The notes: generated by a model not told the origin, from the sequence alone. A stretch of DNA of 60,628 nucleotides from CAVOJV01 sp963696325 (GCA_963696325.1 CAVOJV010000043.1:1-60628), one strand, 5' to 3'. Counted from the first letter of the stretch, positions 35,296 to 45,639 are shown. Numbers and translations: made by a program.

Positions 35296-37923
35296 CTACA
35301 GGGTCCGGGTCACTTCGATGCGCTCAAACACCTCGATGTGATCGCCTTCCTTGACGTCATTGTAGTTGCGCACACCAATCCCGCATTCCATGCCAGCGCG
35401 GACCTCGCTGACGTCATCCTTGAAGCGACGTAGAGACTCCAGCTCACCTTCGAAAGTGACCACATTATCGCGCAACACCCGGATCGGGTTATGACGGCGC
35501 ACCACGCCGTCCATCACCATACAGCCGGCAATGGCGCCAAACTTTGGTGAACGAAAAACACTGCGCACCTCGGCCAGCCCAATAATTTGCTCTTTAAACT
35601 CTGGCGCCAGCATGCCCAGGAGGGCCTGCTTGATCTCGTCGATGACATCGTAAATCACGCTGTAGTAATGGAGATCGACTCCTTCCTCGTCGATCAATTT
35701 CTTGGCGGTACTGTCGGCGCGCACATTGAAACCGATTAGAATAGCCTCGGAAGCCATGGCCAGGTTGACATCGGATTCGTTGATGCCGCCCACACCGCTG
35801 GCGACGATCTTCACTCTCACTTCATCGGTAGACAACCTGGTTAAGGCTTCGCCCAGCGCCTCCGCGGAGCCCTGCACATCGGCCTTGAGCACTACGTTGA
35901 GGGTATTGATCTTGCCCTCTTCCATTTGGCTGAAAACATTCTCCAGCTTGGCTTTTTGCTGCCTGGCCAGCTTGACCTCGCGGAATTTACCTTGGCGGAA
36001 CAAGGCAATTTCCCTAGCCTTGCGCTCGTCGCTAACCACCACCACCTCGTCACCCGCATTGGGCGTACCCGATAAGCCGAGCACCTCCACCGGCGTCGAA
36101 GGACCGGCCTCGTTCACCGTCGCGCCGGTCTCGTTCAGCAACGCGCGAACCCGGCCATACTCCAAACCGCTCAACAGCATATCACCCTTGCGCAGCGTTC
36201 CACTTTGCACCAGCACGGTGGCGACCGGGCCGCGGCCCTTGTCCAGACGCGATTCGATGACGGCGCCTCTGGCGGGACCATCGATCACGGCCTTGAGTTC
36301 TAAGACCTCGGCCTGCACGAGAATTTGATCCAACAGATGGTCGATGCCCTGGCCGGTCTTAGCCGACACGTAGGCGAACAGAGTATCGCCGCCCCATTCC
36401 TCGGAGATGACGCTCTTGTTGGCCAATTCGCTCTTGAGGCGCTCCAGATCGGCGCCAGGCTTATCGATCTTGTTGATAGCCACCACGATGGGAACGCCGG
36501 CGGCCCTGGCATGTTGGATCGCCTCCGCCGTTTGCGGCATAACCCCATCGTCGGCAGCAACCACCAAAATGACAATATCGGTCACTTTGGCACCACGCGC
36601 ACGCATGGCGGTAAACGCAGCGTGGCCCGGCGTATCCAAAAAGGTGATCTTGCCTTTCTCGGTCTGCACATGATAGGCGCCGATATGCTGAGTAATGCCG
36701 CCCGCTTCGCCGGCCGCCACCTTAGTACGACGGATGTAATCCAGCAGCGACGTTTTGCCGTGGTCTACATGGCCCATGATGGTTACCACTGGCGCCCGCG
36801 GCAGGGCCTGACCCTCTCTGCCTGTCTCCGCCACTAGTTCTTCCTCGAGCGCATTTTCCTTAAGCAACTTATAGGTGTGGCCCATTTCCTCAACGACAAT
36901 CGCAGCCGTTTCCTGATCCAGGACCTGGTTAATCGTCATCATGGTGCCGAGTTTCATTAGAACTTTGATGACTTCCGTGGCTTTGATAGACATCTTCTGA
37001 GCCAATTCAGCCACAGTAAGGGTTTCCGGAATCGTTACATCGCGTACGATGGGTGCCGTGGGTTTGGCAAAACCATGACGCGCCAGAGGAATGACAGGCG
37101 CGGTCTTGGCGCCTTTGCCCTTCTTCGGTTTGCGGCGATCAACTTTGAGGCCACTCCCCTGCGAATCCACTCTACTTGATTTTCCTCCATGCCTTTCCCT
37201 CCCCTCTTCCCCACGCTTTTTACCTTTAGTCTCCTGGCCCCCGTCGAAGCGCTTAGGCACTGGTACTTCAATAGCCTTCAGCTTGACGACGGTTGACTCC
37301 GCTTGAAGAGAAGGGGGTCCTTCCAATTGGTTCAATGCCTCCGCTTCCTCACTCTGTGTTTCCCTTCCTTCAATCCGCTGCTGCACTGTTTCCGCAATCT
37401 CCCGCGCCGCTTCCTCCTCAGCTTTCAGCCGCGCCGCTTCCTCCTCAGCTTTCAGCCGCGCCGCTTCCTCCTCAGCTTTCAGCCGCGCCGCTTCCTCCTC
37501 AGCTTTCAGCCGCGCCGCTTCCTCCTCAGCTTTCAACCGCGCCGCTTCCTCCTCCGGGGTATGTTCTTGTGTTTGCAAATCGCGCCGCCGGTTCTCCTCC
37601 TCGACCACGACGCTACGCTTAACGTAGGTGCGCCGTTTGCGTACCTCAACGCTCACCGTCTTAACCTGACCGGCGCTGGCTGTCATCTTAATCTCACTAT
37701 GCGTCTTACGCTTTAGGGTAATTTTCTTGGGTTCTGATATCCCCAGGGTTTCCTTCTTGCCGTGGCTTTTTCGCAGGTGCGCTAACAAATCCATCTTCTG
37801 CTTATCGGTAATGGCGGTATCGGCTCCAGAAATCCTGATACCTGCCTCCTCAAACTGCACCAACAAACGGTCCACAGGGATACCCACGACCGTTGCAAAC
37901 TGTCTGACTGTTACATCCGTCAT
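35296..37923 (-). CDS. infB: Translation initiation factor IF-2
   Basis: 875 aa from ATG 37923. The N-terminal IF2 subdomain (VRQFATVVGIPVDRLLVQFE) leads to a basic linker and then six 9-residue repeats EEEAARLKA (residues 124-177). The GTPase core has G1 VVTIMGHVDHGKTSLLDYIR, G3 FLDTPGHAAF and G4 VVAINKIDKPGADLE. C-terminal domains end in GMECGIGVRNYNDVKEGDHI. Places fMet-tRNA on the 30S. Between nusA and rbfA, as in E. coli. Confidence 0.97.
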   Translation of the reverse strand: MTDVTVRQFATVVGIPVDRLLVQFEEAGIRISGADTAITDKQKMDLLAHLRKSHGKKETLGISEPKKITLKRKTHSEIKMTASAGQVKTVSVEVRKRRTYVKRSVVVEEENRRRDLQTQEHTPEEEAARLKAEEEAARLKAEEEAARLKAEEEAARLKAEEEAARLKAEEEAAREIAETVQQRIEGRETQSEEAEALNQLEGPPSLQAESTVVKLKAIEVPVPKRFDGGQETKGKKRGEEGRERHGGKSSRVDSQGSGLKVDRRKPKKGKGAKTAPVIPLARHGFAKPTAPIVRDVTIPETLTVAELAQKMSIKATEVIKVLMKLGTMMTINQVLDQETAAIVVEEMGHTYKLLKENALEEELVAETGREGQALPRAPVVTIMGHVDHGKTSLLDYIRRTKVAAGEAGGITQHIGAYHVQTEKGKITFLDTPGHAAFTAMRARGAKVTDIVILVVAADDGVMPQTAEAIQHARAAGVPIVVAINKIDKPGADLERLKSELANKSVISEEWGGDTLFAYVSAKTGQGIDHLLDQILVQAEVLELKAVIDGPARGAVIESRLDKGRGPVATVLVQSGTLRKGDMLLSGLEYGRVRALLNETGATVNEAGPSTPVEVLGLSGTPNAGDEVVVVSDERKAREIALFRQGKFREVKLARQQKAKLENVFSQMEEGKINTLNVVLKADVQGSAEALGEALTRLSTDEVRVKIVASGVGGINESDVNLAMASEAILIGFNVRADSTAKKLIDEEGVDLHYYSVIYDVIDEIKQALLGMLAPEFKEQIIGLAEVRSVFRSPKFGAIAGCMVMDGVVRRHNPIRVLRDNVVTFEGELESLRRFKDDVSEVRAGMECGIGVRNYNDVKEGDHIEVFERIEVTRTL
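37393..37554 (-). repeat. 27-bp tandem repeat, six units, inside infB
   Basis: Five near-identical 27-bp units and one diverged unit encode EEEAARLKA repeated (last copy EEEAAREIA). The near identity at DNA level suggests recent expansion or homogenisation. They code for a charged helix in the IF2 linker. Confidence 0.9.
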
Positions 37924-37943
37924 GTATATTGCCCTCACGAAAC

Positions 37944-39443
37944 CTAGCCCTGCCGCTCGTTCGAAAACCAAGGTGCGCGCGCGGTCATGATCAACCGCGC
38001 CGCGCGGTCCTCATCCAATCCTGCGATTTCCGTGAAATCATCCACTGATAACTCGGCAAGATCTTCCATTGTCGAGACACCTAACCCGGCCAGCAAAAAG
38101 GCTAAATCTTCGTCCATACCCTCCATATTAAGAAGGTCTTCCGCAGGCTCAGCACTGCCGATCTTTTCTTCAGCAGCGATAGCGCGTGTCAGCAGCGCAT
38201 CCCGTGCGCGACCACGCAACTCTTCGACCATGTCTTCATCAAATTCTTGCACTTCCAGCATCTCATGCGCTGGTACGTAAGCCACCTCTTCAAGGCTTGC
38301 AAAACCCTCGCGGACCAGAATGGCCGCAATATCGGCACCCACATCCAACTGTTTCATAAACATTTCCTGCAGAGCTTCCTTCTCGCGACCACTTTTCGCG
38401 TAAGCTTGCGATTCCGTCAACACATTCAACCGCCAGCCGGTCAGCTCACTGGCCAGGCGCACGTTTTGGCCACCTTTGCCGATAGCCTGGGATAATTTAT
38501 CCTCGGCGACAGCAATATCCATCGTATGGGAGTCCTCATCGACTACGATGGAGACGACCTCTGCGGGAGACATGGCATTGATCACAAACTGGGCGGAATT
38601 ATCATTCCACAGCACGATATCTACCCGCTCCCCCGCCAATTCATTAGAGACACTCTGGACCCGAGAGCCGCGCATACCCACACAGGCACCGACTGGATCG
38701 ATGCGCTGATCGTTGGTCTTTACGGCGATTTTTGCCCGCGAACCTGGATCCCGGGCGGCGCCCTTAATCTCGATGATGCCTTGGCCAACCTCAGGCACCT
38801 CCAGAGTAAACAGCGCAATTAAAAACTCTGAAGCTACGCGACTGATAAACAATTGCGGACCCCGCGACTCCGAACGCACGTCCTTTAAGTACCCACGAAT
38901 TCGATCACCGACCCGAACAGCTTCTCTGGGGATCATGTCCTCCCAGGAGATTAGCGCTTCGACATTGCTGCCCAGATCCAAAAATACATTGCCACGTTCT
39001 ATCCGTTTGACTACGCCGCTAAGCAACTCTCCCTTGCGCTGAATATAGGCATCGACAACCTGGGCTCGCTCGGCCTCGCGGACTTTTTGGACAATGACCT
39101 GCTTAGCGGTTTGCGCCGCGATGCGCCCAAAAGCAGCATTTTCCAGAGGTTCTTTGATGTGATCCCCAACCTTCACATCGGGCTGGACCTCACGAGCCTC
39201 GCTCAGTAGCACTTGCCGGTCTGGATATTCCAATCCTTGTTCATCTTCGACAACCAACCAGTACCGAAAAGTCTTATAGTCTCCAGTGCGCCGATTAATT
39301 TCAACTCGCACATCCACATCACCCTCATAGCGTTTCTTAGCCGCAGACGCTAGTGCCGCCTCGATGGCCTCGAAAATGACTTCTTTGCTGACACCCTTCT
39401 CATTGGAGACAGCGTCCACTACTAAAAGAATCTCTTTGCTCAT
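37944..39443 (-). CDS. nusA: Transcription elongation/termination factor NusA
   Basis: 499 aa from ATG 39443 (E. coli 495). N-terminal polymerase-binding domain (ILLVVDAVSNEKGVSKEVIF), S1 domain (LLSGVVKRIERGNVFLDLGS), two KH domains (DPVGACVGMRGSRVQSVSNE, LSQAIGKGGQNVRLASELTG), and two acidic C-terminal repeats (AEDLLNMEGMDEDLAFLLAG, TMEDLAELSVDDFTEIAGLD). 20 nt before infB. Confidence 0.97.
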   Translation of the reverse strand: MSKEILLVVDAVSNEKGVSKEVIFEAIEAALASAAKKRYEGDVDVRVEINRRTGDYKTFRYWLVVEDEQGLEYPDRQVLLSEAREVQPDVKVGDHIKEPLENAAFGRIAAQTAKQVIVQKVREAERAQVVDAYIQRKGELLSGVVKRIERGNVFLDLGSNVEALISWEDMIPREAVRVGDRIRGYLKDVRSESRGPQLFISRVASEFLIALFTLEVPEVGQGIIEIKGAARDPGSRAKIAVKTNDQRIDPVGACVGMRGSRVQSVSNELAGERVDIVLWNDNSAQFVINAMSPAEVVSIVVDEDSHTMDIAVAEDKLSQAIGKGGQNVRLASELTGWRLNVLTESQAYAKSGREKEALQEMFMKQLDVGADIAAILVREGFASLEEVAYVPAHEMLEVQEFDEDMVEELRGRARDALLTRAIAAEEKIGSAEPAEDLLNMEGMDEDLAFLLAGLGVSTMEDLAELSVDDFTEIAGLDEDRAARLIMTARAPWFSNERQG

Positions 39444-39467
39444 ATTGATTGCCTCCCCCATCCCGAT

Positions 39468-39923
39468 TCAGAGTTCGGGAATCAGCCGAGCTTGTTTAAT
39501 GCGTTCCAACGGGATGAGCAATTGCTCACCATCCACACTCATAACCACGTCATCACCGCGCATGCCCAGCAGGCAACCGATGAAATTCCTTCTGCCGTTC
39601 TGGGGCATGGCAAGTTGAATGCGAACCTCATGACCCATAAAACGGGTGAAATGCTCCACGTCAAAGAGCGGTCGGTCCAGACCCGGCGACGAAACCTCAA
39701 GGGTATAATGCTCTGGAATTGGGTCTTCCACGTCCAGCACACCGCTGATCTGATGACTGACCCGTTGGCAGTCATCTACGCTGATGCCGGACTCCTTGTC
39801 GATATACACCCGCAACAAGGCGTTGGCGCTATGGGGATGAAATTCCACGCCTACCAACTCATAACCCATGGATTCAACTGCAACGCTGAGAAGTTGCTTC
39901 AATTTGTAAGGGTCTTGGCGCAT
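39468..39923 (-). CDS. rimP: Ribosome maturation factor RimP
   Basis: 151 aa from ATG 39923 (E. coli 150); a start at 39953 would add ten residues. LSVAVESMGYELVGVEFHPH, LRVYIDKESGISVDDCQRVS, YTLEVSSPGLDRPLFDVEHF. Needed for 30S assembly. First protein gene of the nusA-infB block, after tRNA-fMet. Confidence 0.95.
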   Translation of the reverse strand: MRQDPYKLKQLLSVAVESMGYELVGVEFHPHSANALLRVYIDKESGISVDDCQRVSHQISGVLDVEDPIPEHYTLEVSSPGLDRPLFDVEHFTRFMGHEVRIQLAMPQNGRRNFIGCLLGMRGDDVVMSVDGEQLLIPLERIKQARLIPEL

Positions 39924-40032
39924 GTTAACCACCGGAAACAAAAAATGGGCCATAGGCCCACTCGCTCAGCAACTGGCTGACTTAACGCGACATCACATCA
40001 ACAGGCGACACACAAAGTCAGGGGCCGCGTAT

Positions 40033-40053
40033 AAAAAAAGCCCACTGTTGGGC
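40033..40053 (-). terminator. Rho-independent terminator after tRNA-fMet
   Basis: Minus strand: gcccaacagtgggc followed by seven T. Five-pair GC-rich stem. It lies 12 nt after the tRNA's CCA, so it may separate the tRNA from rimP, or attenuate read-through into it. Confidence 0.75.
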
Positions 40054-40065
40054 CTATATCAAAAA

Positions 40066-40142
40066 TGGTAGCGGGGGCAGGATTTGAACCTGCGACCTTC
40101 GGGTTATGAGCCCGACGAGCTGCCAGACTGCTCCACCCCGCA
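40066..40142 (-). tRNA. Initiator tRNA-fMet, anticodon CAT
   Basis: 77 nt with encoded CCA. The anticodon stem has the three G-C pairs of initiators (gggctcataaccc). The acceptor has no Watson-Crick pair at 1-72 (T against T; E. coli has C against A). The location before rimP-nusA-infB equals E. coli metY. Confidence 0.95.
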
Positions 40143-40244
40143 ACAGAGGCGAGCATAATATCAATCAGCTTAAATTATTACAAGTAGCTTATTCGCTCCG
40201 CGCGATAACGCTTGGGTGTGACCCAACAACGAAAGTCTTAAACA

Positions 40245-41679
40245 TCAGAACGCCGTAGCGCATAGGGACATTAAAGCGGTGGGGTATAAACCTAGCGCCA
40301 GCACGAGCAAGCCATTGATGCTAATAGCAATCTGCGTGTCTAACTGGGCTTCTACCGCTACCGAACCTTCCGGGCGATCGAAGTATATGACCTTAACAAC
40401 CCGCAGGTAATAAAAAGCCCCGATAACCGAGAAAACCACTGCCAGTATCGCCAACCATACCAGCCGTGCACTGACAACCGCTTGCAGCACCGCAAGTTTG
40501 GCATAAAAACCTACCAGGAAAGGGATTCCAGCCATGGACATCATGAGCAGCAGCATTATGAAAGCCAGCCACGGGCTACGATCATTCAGCCCTTTAAAGT
40601 CTTCAATGTTTTCCGCCTCGAAACCGGACTGGCTTAAGATAATGATGACACCAAATGTCCCAACAGCCATCAGCACATACGTAATCGCATAAAACAGGGA
40701 GGCAGCGTAGCCTTCCTGGGTACCTGTCAGAACCCCTAGCAATAAAAAACCTACGTGAGAAATGGTTGAATAAGCCAACAGTCGCTTGATGTTGGTCTGG
40801 ACGACGGCCACCAAATTACCCAGCGCCATAGACAATGCGGCCATGATGATGAGCATGCCTTGCCAGTCCGGCTGCAATGCACCCAGGCCTTCAACCAAAA
40901 TGCGTATGACTAGGGCGAAAGCTGCCAGTTTTGGAGCGGAGCCGATGTACAGGGTAACTGACGTCGGCGCCCCTTGATAAACGTCCGGGAGCCACATATG
41001 AAAGGGTACGGCCCCCAATTTGAATGCCAATCCAACGATGAGGAACACCAAACCAAACACCAACACCAGATCGCTGCGACCTTTCTCGGCTGCAACCCTG
41101 CCTACCGCCTGAATGTCCAGGCTGCCGGTGGCGCCATACAGCATGGATATTCCATACAGCAACATACCCGAGGCCAGGGCGCCGAGAACGAAATATTTCA
41201 TGGCCGCTTCGGAGGCAGTGGCGGAGTCTCGATTAAACGCTACCAGCGCGTATAGGCATAGCGAGAGCAATTCCAGACCCAGGTACACGGTAAGCAAACT
41301 GCCCGCGGACACCATGATCATCATGCCCAGCACGCCGAACAGGCCCAGCACAAAGTATTCGCCCTGAAACAGCTTGCGATCTTGCAAATAATCGCGGGAA
41401 TAACAGGAAAACCGCCGCCGTTGAGAGAGATATTCCGACTTTGAGAATATCGCCCATGGCGTCTTTTACATAGTGTCCACCGAAAGTGATTACCCGGCCT
41501 TCTGTATGCGCGGCGATGATGATCAGCGCCGCTCCCAGCAGTGTCACCTGGGCCAACCGATAGCTAATGTAGCGTTGGTTCTGGGTGAGAAACACGTCGA
41601 TGGTCAGCACCAAACAAGCCATCCCCATGACAAAAAGTTCAGGCAGAATCGGTGTAAAGTCAGGCACGACAAAATTCAT
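40245..41679 (-). pseudogene. nuoN: NADH dehydrogenase subunit N, one frameshift
   Basis: 477 aa after removing one surplus base (E. coli 485). N-terminal part from ATG 41679 (FVVPDFTPILPELFVMGMAC, LVLTIDVFLTQNQRYISYRL). The main part in another frame from about 41390 is LFQGEYFVLGLFGVLGMMIM. It continues with ARFALGVGLASIMGL-type segments, and the loop Lys/His region GAVPFHMWLPDVYQGAPTSV and LLAYSTISHVGFLLLGVLTG are intact. The shift lies at a run of three C (ggg on plus strand) near 41397. An antiporter-like subunit of complex I. Last of the nuo operon. A read error is likely, since all other subunits are intact. Confidence 0.92.
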
Positions 41680-41759
41680 GATATTCCCTTTACAACGTCG
41701 CTGGGATTGCTTGGGCTACCGAGCGCAGTTCCCGCAACAGGATTGCGAACGGCAAGCGC

Positions 41760-43307
41760 CTAAAATTTGGAGACCGCGATCTGTGCAACTGTATCAACCT
41801 TCAAGTCGGAAACATGACGAATCAGATTGTCCGTTGAGGCGTGCATCACCGCCACCAACGGGTCCGGCCAGACGCCGAACAATAAAACCACGATCGCCAG
41901 GGCACCTAGCATAATGAATTCACGCCGGTTGATATCTACAAGCTCTGCAACGCCCTCATTACCCACCTCACCGAAGATCACCCGCTTGATCAGCCAAAGC
42001 GTGTAGGCAGCCCCCAGAATCAGCGTCAGTGCAGCCAGAAAGGCGATCCAAAAGTTGGCTTTGAAGCTGCTGAGGATAACCATAAACTCGCCCACGAAAC
42101 CCGAGGTACCGGGCAGGCCAGCATTGGCCATACCAAAAAACACCATGAAAGCCGCGAATACGGGCATGGTGTTCACCACCCCCCCGTAATCTTTAATCTG
42201 CCGGGAATGTAAGCGGTCATACATGACGCCGACGCAAAGGAACAGCGCGCCGGAGATAAAACCGTGGGATACCATCTGCACCATGCCGCCCTCGATGCCC
42301 ATGACTGCCCCGTTGCTGCTGTGGGTAGCCTCCATGATGCTGAACAGGATGAAAAACCCGAGCGTCACAAAACCCATGTGAGCGATCGAGGAATAGGCGA
42401 TCAGCTTTTTCATGTCCTGCTGGACTAGGGCAACCAGTCCAATATACACCACCGCCACCAGCGACAGGGTGATCACCAACCAATCGAGGGTACTGGCGGC
42501 ATAGGGCGTAATCGGTAGGGCGAACCTGACAAAACCGTAGCCACCAATCTTCAGGGTGATAGCCGCCAGAATGACCGAGCCGCCGGTGGGGGCCTCCACA
42601 TGGGCATCCGGCAGCCAGGTATGTAGGGGCCACATAGGCACTTTGACGGCAAAAGCACCCATGAAGGCCAGAAAAATCAATACCTGTTCAGTTGGGTTGA
42701 GCGGCAGCGCGTGAAAATCGAGGATTTCGAAACTACCCGACTGGAAATACATATAAATCAGCGCGACCAGCATGAACACCGAACCGAGGAAGGTGTACAG
42801 GAAGAACTTGATGGTCGCATACACCCGCCGCGGTCCGCCCCAGATACCGATGATCAGGAACATCGGTACCAGCATGGCCTCGAATAATACGTAAAACAGC
42901 ATAGCGTCCAACGCGGCGAATACCCCAATCATAAGGCCTTCCATGATGAGAAAGGCGGCCATGTATTGGGCGACGCGATATTGCACCACTTCCCAACCGG
43001 CGATCACCACCAGCACGGTAGTGAATGTCGTCAGCAGAATAAGTGGCATTGAAAATCCGTCCACGCCCAGGTGGTAATTGATATTGAATGGCGGGATCCA
43101 AGCCGCGAATTCTTCAAACTGCATGGCCGCGGTGCTGGTATCGAACGCCGTATAGAGCGGCAGGCTGATAACAAAAGTTGCGATGGTTATCACCAAGGCG
43201 AGCCGGCGCGCGCGCGCCGGATTAGCATCCCCGATGAAGAGCACCGCAGCGCCGCCCAGGATAGGCATCCAGATGACAAGACTTAGAAGCGGTAGTGCAG
43301 ACAGCAT
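41760..43307 (-). CDS. nuoM: NADH dehydrogenase subunit M
   Basis: 515 aa from ATG 43307 (E. coli 509). Antiporter-like subunit with the membrane-embedded Glu and Lys (VLFEAMLVPMFLIIGIWGGP, AVKVPMWPLHTWLPDAHVEA, QDMKKLIAYSSIAHMGFVTL). Proton-pumping arm of complex I. 19 nt after nuoL and 80 nt before nuoN. Confidence 0.96.
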   Translation of the reverse strand: MLSALPLLSLVIWMPILGGAAVLFIGDANPARARRLALVITIATFVISLPLYTAFDTSTAAMQFEEFAAWIPPFNINYHLGVDGFSMPLILLTTFTTVLVVIAGWEVVQYRVAQYMAAFLIMEGLMIGVFAALDAMLFYVLFEAMLVPMFLIIGIWGGPRRVYATIKFFLYTFLGSVFMLVALIYMYFQSGSFEILDFHALPLNPTEQVLIFLAFMGAFAVKVPMWPLHTWLPDAHVEAPTGGSVILAAITLKIGGYGFVRFALPITPYAASTLDWLVITLSLVAVVYIGLVALVQQDMKKLIAYSSIAHMGFVTLGFFILFSIMEATHSSNGAVMGIEGGMVQMVSHGFISGALFLCVGVMYDRLHSRQIKDYGGVVNTMPVFAAFMVFFGMANAGLPGTSGFVGEFMVILSSFKANFWIAFLAALTLILGAAYTLWLIKRVIFGEVGNEGVAELVDINRREFIMLGALAIVVLLFGVWPDPLVAVMHASTDNLIRHVSDLKVDTVAQIAVSKF

Positions 43308-43326
43308 TGTTTCTCTTCCAACTTGA

Positions 43327-45279
43327 TTAACGGGCAACTACCCAGGTCAACAGACACAGCAAGCCTATAATCATCGTGAAGGCGTAGTGGTACAGGTAGC
43401 CAGATTGTACCTGCCGGACCACGGCTGCGAACCAGCCCACGGCTTTCGCCGTACCGTTGACAAGCAGGTCATCAATCAGGCCCGCATCGCCGTATTTCCA
43501 CAGAAAGCCACCCAGCAGGCGGCTGCCGCCCGCAAAGAAGGCTTGGTTGAAATCATCGAAGCCGTACTTGCGGTCCAGGATCTCATACAGAAGCGCAAAA
43601 CGCCGCCGCAGCTGGTCGGCAATCTCGGGGTGTCTCATATAAATATACCAAGCGGAGCCGACGCCGGCGGCAGCTAGCCAGAAGGCCGCTCCAAGCAAGC
43701 CATGTAAGGCAAAAACCAACGGCCCATGGAATTCCTCGGCCATGTGTTCGAGCACATTGTGCTCTGGCAACACATAGATAGCGCCTTGGAAAAACTCCCC
43801 AAACAACATCGGGCCAATGGTCATATAACCGATAACTACCGAAGGAATCGCCAGCATGATCAAGGGCACGGTAACCACCAACGGCGTCTCATGGAGATGC
43901 TCGCGGGTATGATGGTCCATGCGCTCCTCACCGTGGAAGACCAGGAAATACATTCGGAAGGAGTAAAAAGCGGTCACGAACACGCCCAGCATCACGCACA
44001 GGTAGGCGAATCCGGCACCGGGAATATGCGAGAAACGCACCGCCTCGATGATGCTGTCCTTGGAATAAAATCCCGAAAAGAACGGTGTACCGATCAGAGC
44101 CAGAGACCCGATCAGGGAGGTGATCCAGGTAATGGGCATATATTTGCGCAATCCACCCATCTTGCGGATGTCCTGCTCATGATGCATGGCGATGATCACC
44201 GAACCGGCGGCCAGGAACAGCAGTGCCTTGAAGAACGCATGGGTCATAAGATGGTACACCGCAGCGGAATAGGCGGAGACCCCCAGAGCGACGGTCATAT
44301 AGCCCAACTGAGACAAGGTCGAATAGGCTACTACTCGTTTGATATCGTTCTGGACGATGCCCAGAAAACCCATGAACAGAGCGGTAATGGAACCTATCAC
44401 CAAAACAAAGCTGAGCGCCGTGGTGGACAACTCGAACAGCGGCGACATCCGGGCAACCATGAAGATACCTGCCGTCACCATGGTCGCCGCATGAATAAGG
44501 GCTGAGATAGGTGTTGGACCCTCCATGGAGTCCGGCAGCCAGACGTGCAAGGGAACTTGGGCGGATTTGCCCATGGCGCCGATAAACAGCAGAATGCAGA
44601 TCACCGTAAGCAATGACCACGTGCTGCCAGGGATGATCTGCACCGTCATATCGGCCATGAGCGGTGCCGCCTTGAATACATCGGCGTAATCCAGGCTGTT
44701 GAAATACATCAGGACAGCCGCGATACCCAACAGGAAACCGAAGTCTCCCACCCGGTTGACCAGAAATGCTTTCAAATTGGCGAAGATAGCGGTAGGACGC
44801 TGGTACCAGAACCCGATCAGCAGATAGGAGACCAAGCCAACCGCTTCCCAGCCGAAAAACAATTGCAGGAAGTTGTTGGACATGACCAACATCAGCATGG
44901 AGAAGGTAAACAGCGAGATATAGCTAAAAAAGCGCTGATAGCCGTCATCATCGTGCATGTACCCGACGGTGTAGATATGCACCATCAATGACACGAAGCT
45001 TACTACGGTTATCATCATGGCAGTCAGCGAATCCACCAGGAACCCGATTTCGAGTTTTAGCCCTTCCACTGCCATCCAGGTGTAAACCGTGCCGTTGTAC
45101 GGGGAAGCCCCGTCGATCACGATATCTTTGAGGACCACCAACGACAGCAGGAACGAAATCGCGACCCCTATGATGGTAACCCAGTGAGCGCCCGCTCGGC
45201 CGATCTGCCGTCCAAATAAACCGGCGATGATGGCGCCAAGCAACGGAGCAAGGACAAGCCAGAGATACACGTATTGCAT
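43327..45279 (-). CDS. nuoL: NADH dehydrogenase subunit L
   Basis: 650 aa (E. coli 613). ALIHAATMVTAGIFMVARMS, QLFFGWEAVGLVSYLLIGFW, KSAQVPLHVWLPDSMEGPTP, and a lengthy C-terminal amphipathic lateral helix region ending in a terminal segment. The end HYAFTMIIGLLCLLTWVVAR is the last membrane helix. The largest antiporter-like subunit, at the tip of the membrane arm. 4 nt after nuoK. Confidence 0.96.
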   Translation of the reverse strand: MQYVYLWLVLAPLLGAIIAGLFGRQIGRAGAHWVTIIGVAISFLLSLVVLKDIVIDGASPYNGTVYTWMAVEGLKLEIGFLVDSLTAMMITVVSFVSLMVHIYTVGYMHDDDGYQRFFSYISLFTFSMLMLVMSNNFLQLFFGWEAVGLVSYLLIGFWYQRPTAIFANLKAFLVNRVGDFGFLLGIAAVLMYFNSLDYADVFKAAPLMADMTVQIIPGSTWSLLTVICILLFIGAMGKSAQVPLHVWLPDSMEGPTPISALIHAATMVTAGIFMVARMSPLFELSTTALSFVLVIGSITALFMGFLGIVQNDIKRVVAYSTLSQLGYMTVALGVSAYSAAVYHLMTHAFFKALLFLAAGSVIIAMHHEQDIRKMGGLRKYMPITWITSLIGSLALIGTPFFSGFYSKDSIIEAVRFSHIPGAGFAYLCVMLGVFVTAFYSFRMYFLVFHGEERMDHHTREHLHETPLVVTVPLIMLAIPSVVIGYMTIGPMLFGEFFQGAIYVLPEHNVLEHMAEEFHGPLVFALHGLLGAAFWLAAAGVGSAWYIYMRHPEIADQLRRRFALLYEILDRKYGFDDFNQAFFAGGSRLLGGFLWKYGDAGLIDDLLVNGTAKAVGWFAAVVRQVQSGYLYHYAFTMIIGLLCLLTWVVAR

Positions 45280-45283
45280 GCGG

Positions 45284-45589
45284 CTAACCCTTCAGCGTAT
45301 CGAGATCGGCAACATTAATGGTGCGGCTGTTGCGGAACAACACCACCAGAATGGCCAGTCCAATCGCGGATTCCGCCGCCGCCACCGTCAGGATGAAAAA
45401 GACGAAAACTTGGCCAGCCGAATCGCCCAGAAAGCGGGAAAAGGCGATGAAGTTGAAATTGACGGCGAGCAACATGAGCTCGATGGACATCAGTAAGATG
45501 ATGACATTCTTACGATTTAGAAAGATACCGGTAATGCTAAGACAAAAGAGGATCGCTCCCAGAATCAGGTAATCAGTCAGCGCGATCAT
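45284..45589 (-). CDS. nuoK: NADH dehydrogenase subunit K
   Basis: 101 aa from ATG 45589 (E. coli 100). Three membrane segments; membrane Glu in LLMSIELMLLAVNFNFIAF and AAAESAIGLAILVVLFRN. Part of the membrane arm's proton path. 107 nt after nuoJ with a REP-like hairpin between. Confidence 0.95.
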   Translation of the reverse strand: MIALTDYLILGAILFCLSITGIFLNRKNVIILLMSIELMLLAVNFNFIAFSRFLGDSAGQVFVFFILTVAAAESAIGLAILVVLFRNSRTINVADLDTLKG

Positions 45590-45639
45590 CAATCCCCCAC
45601 TCTGTACATGAACGTGAACTCAAAGCTAGTTTTACCTGA

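Noticed and set aside
43726..44505. 259-aa plus-strand frame within nuoL
   Set aside because: His/Gln-rich antisense shadow of a well-supported membrane protein gene. The same holds for long frames opposite mlaD (12454-13413), pnp (32518-33519), dnaX (30203-31021) and the IS110 gene (6140-7432).
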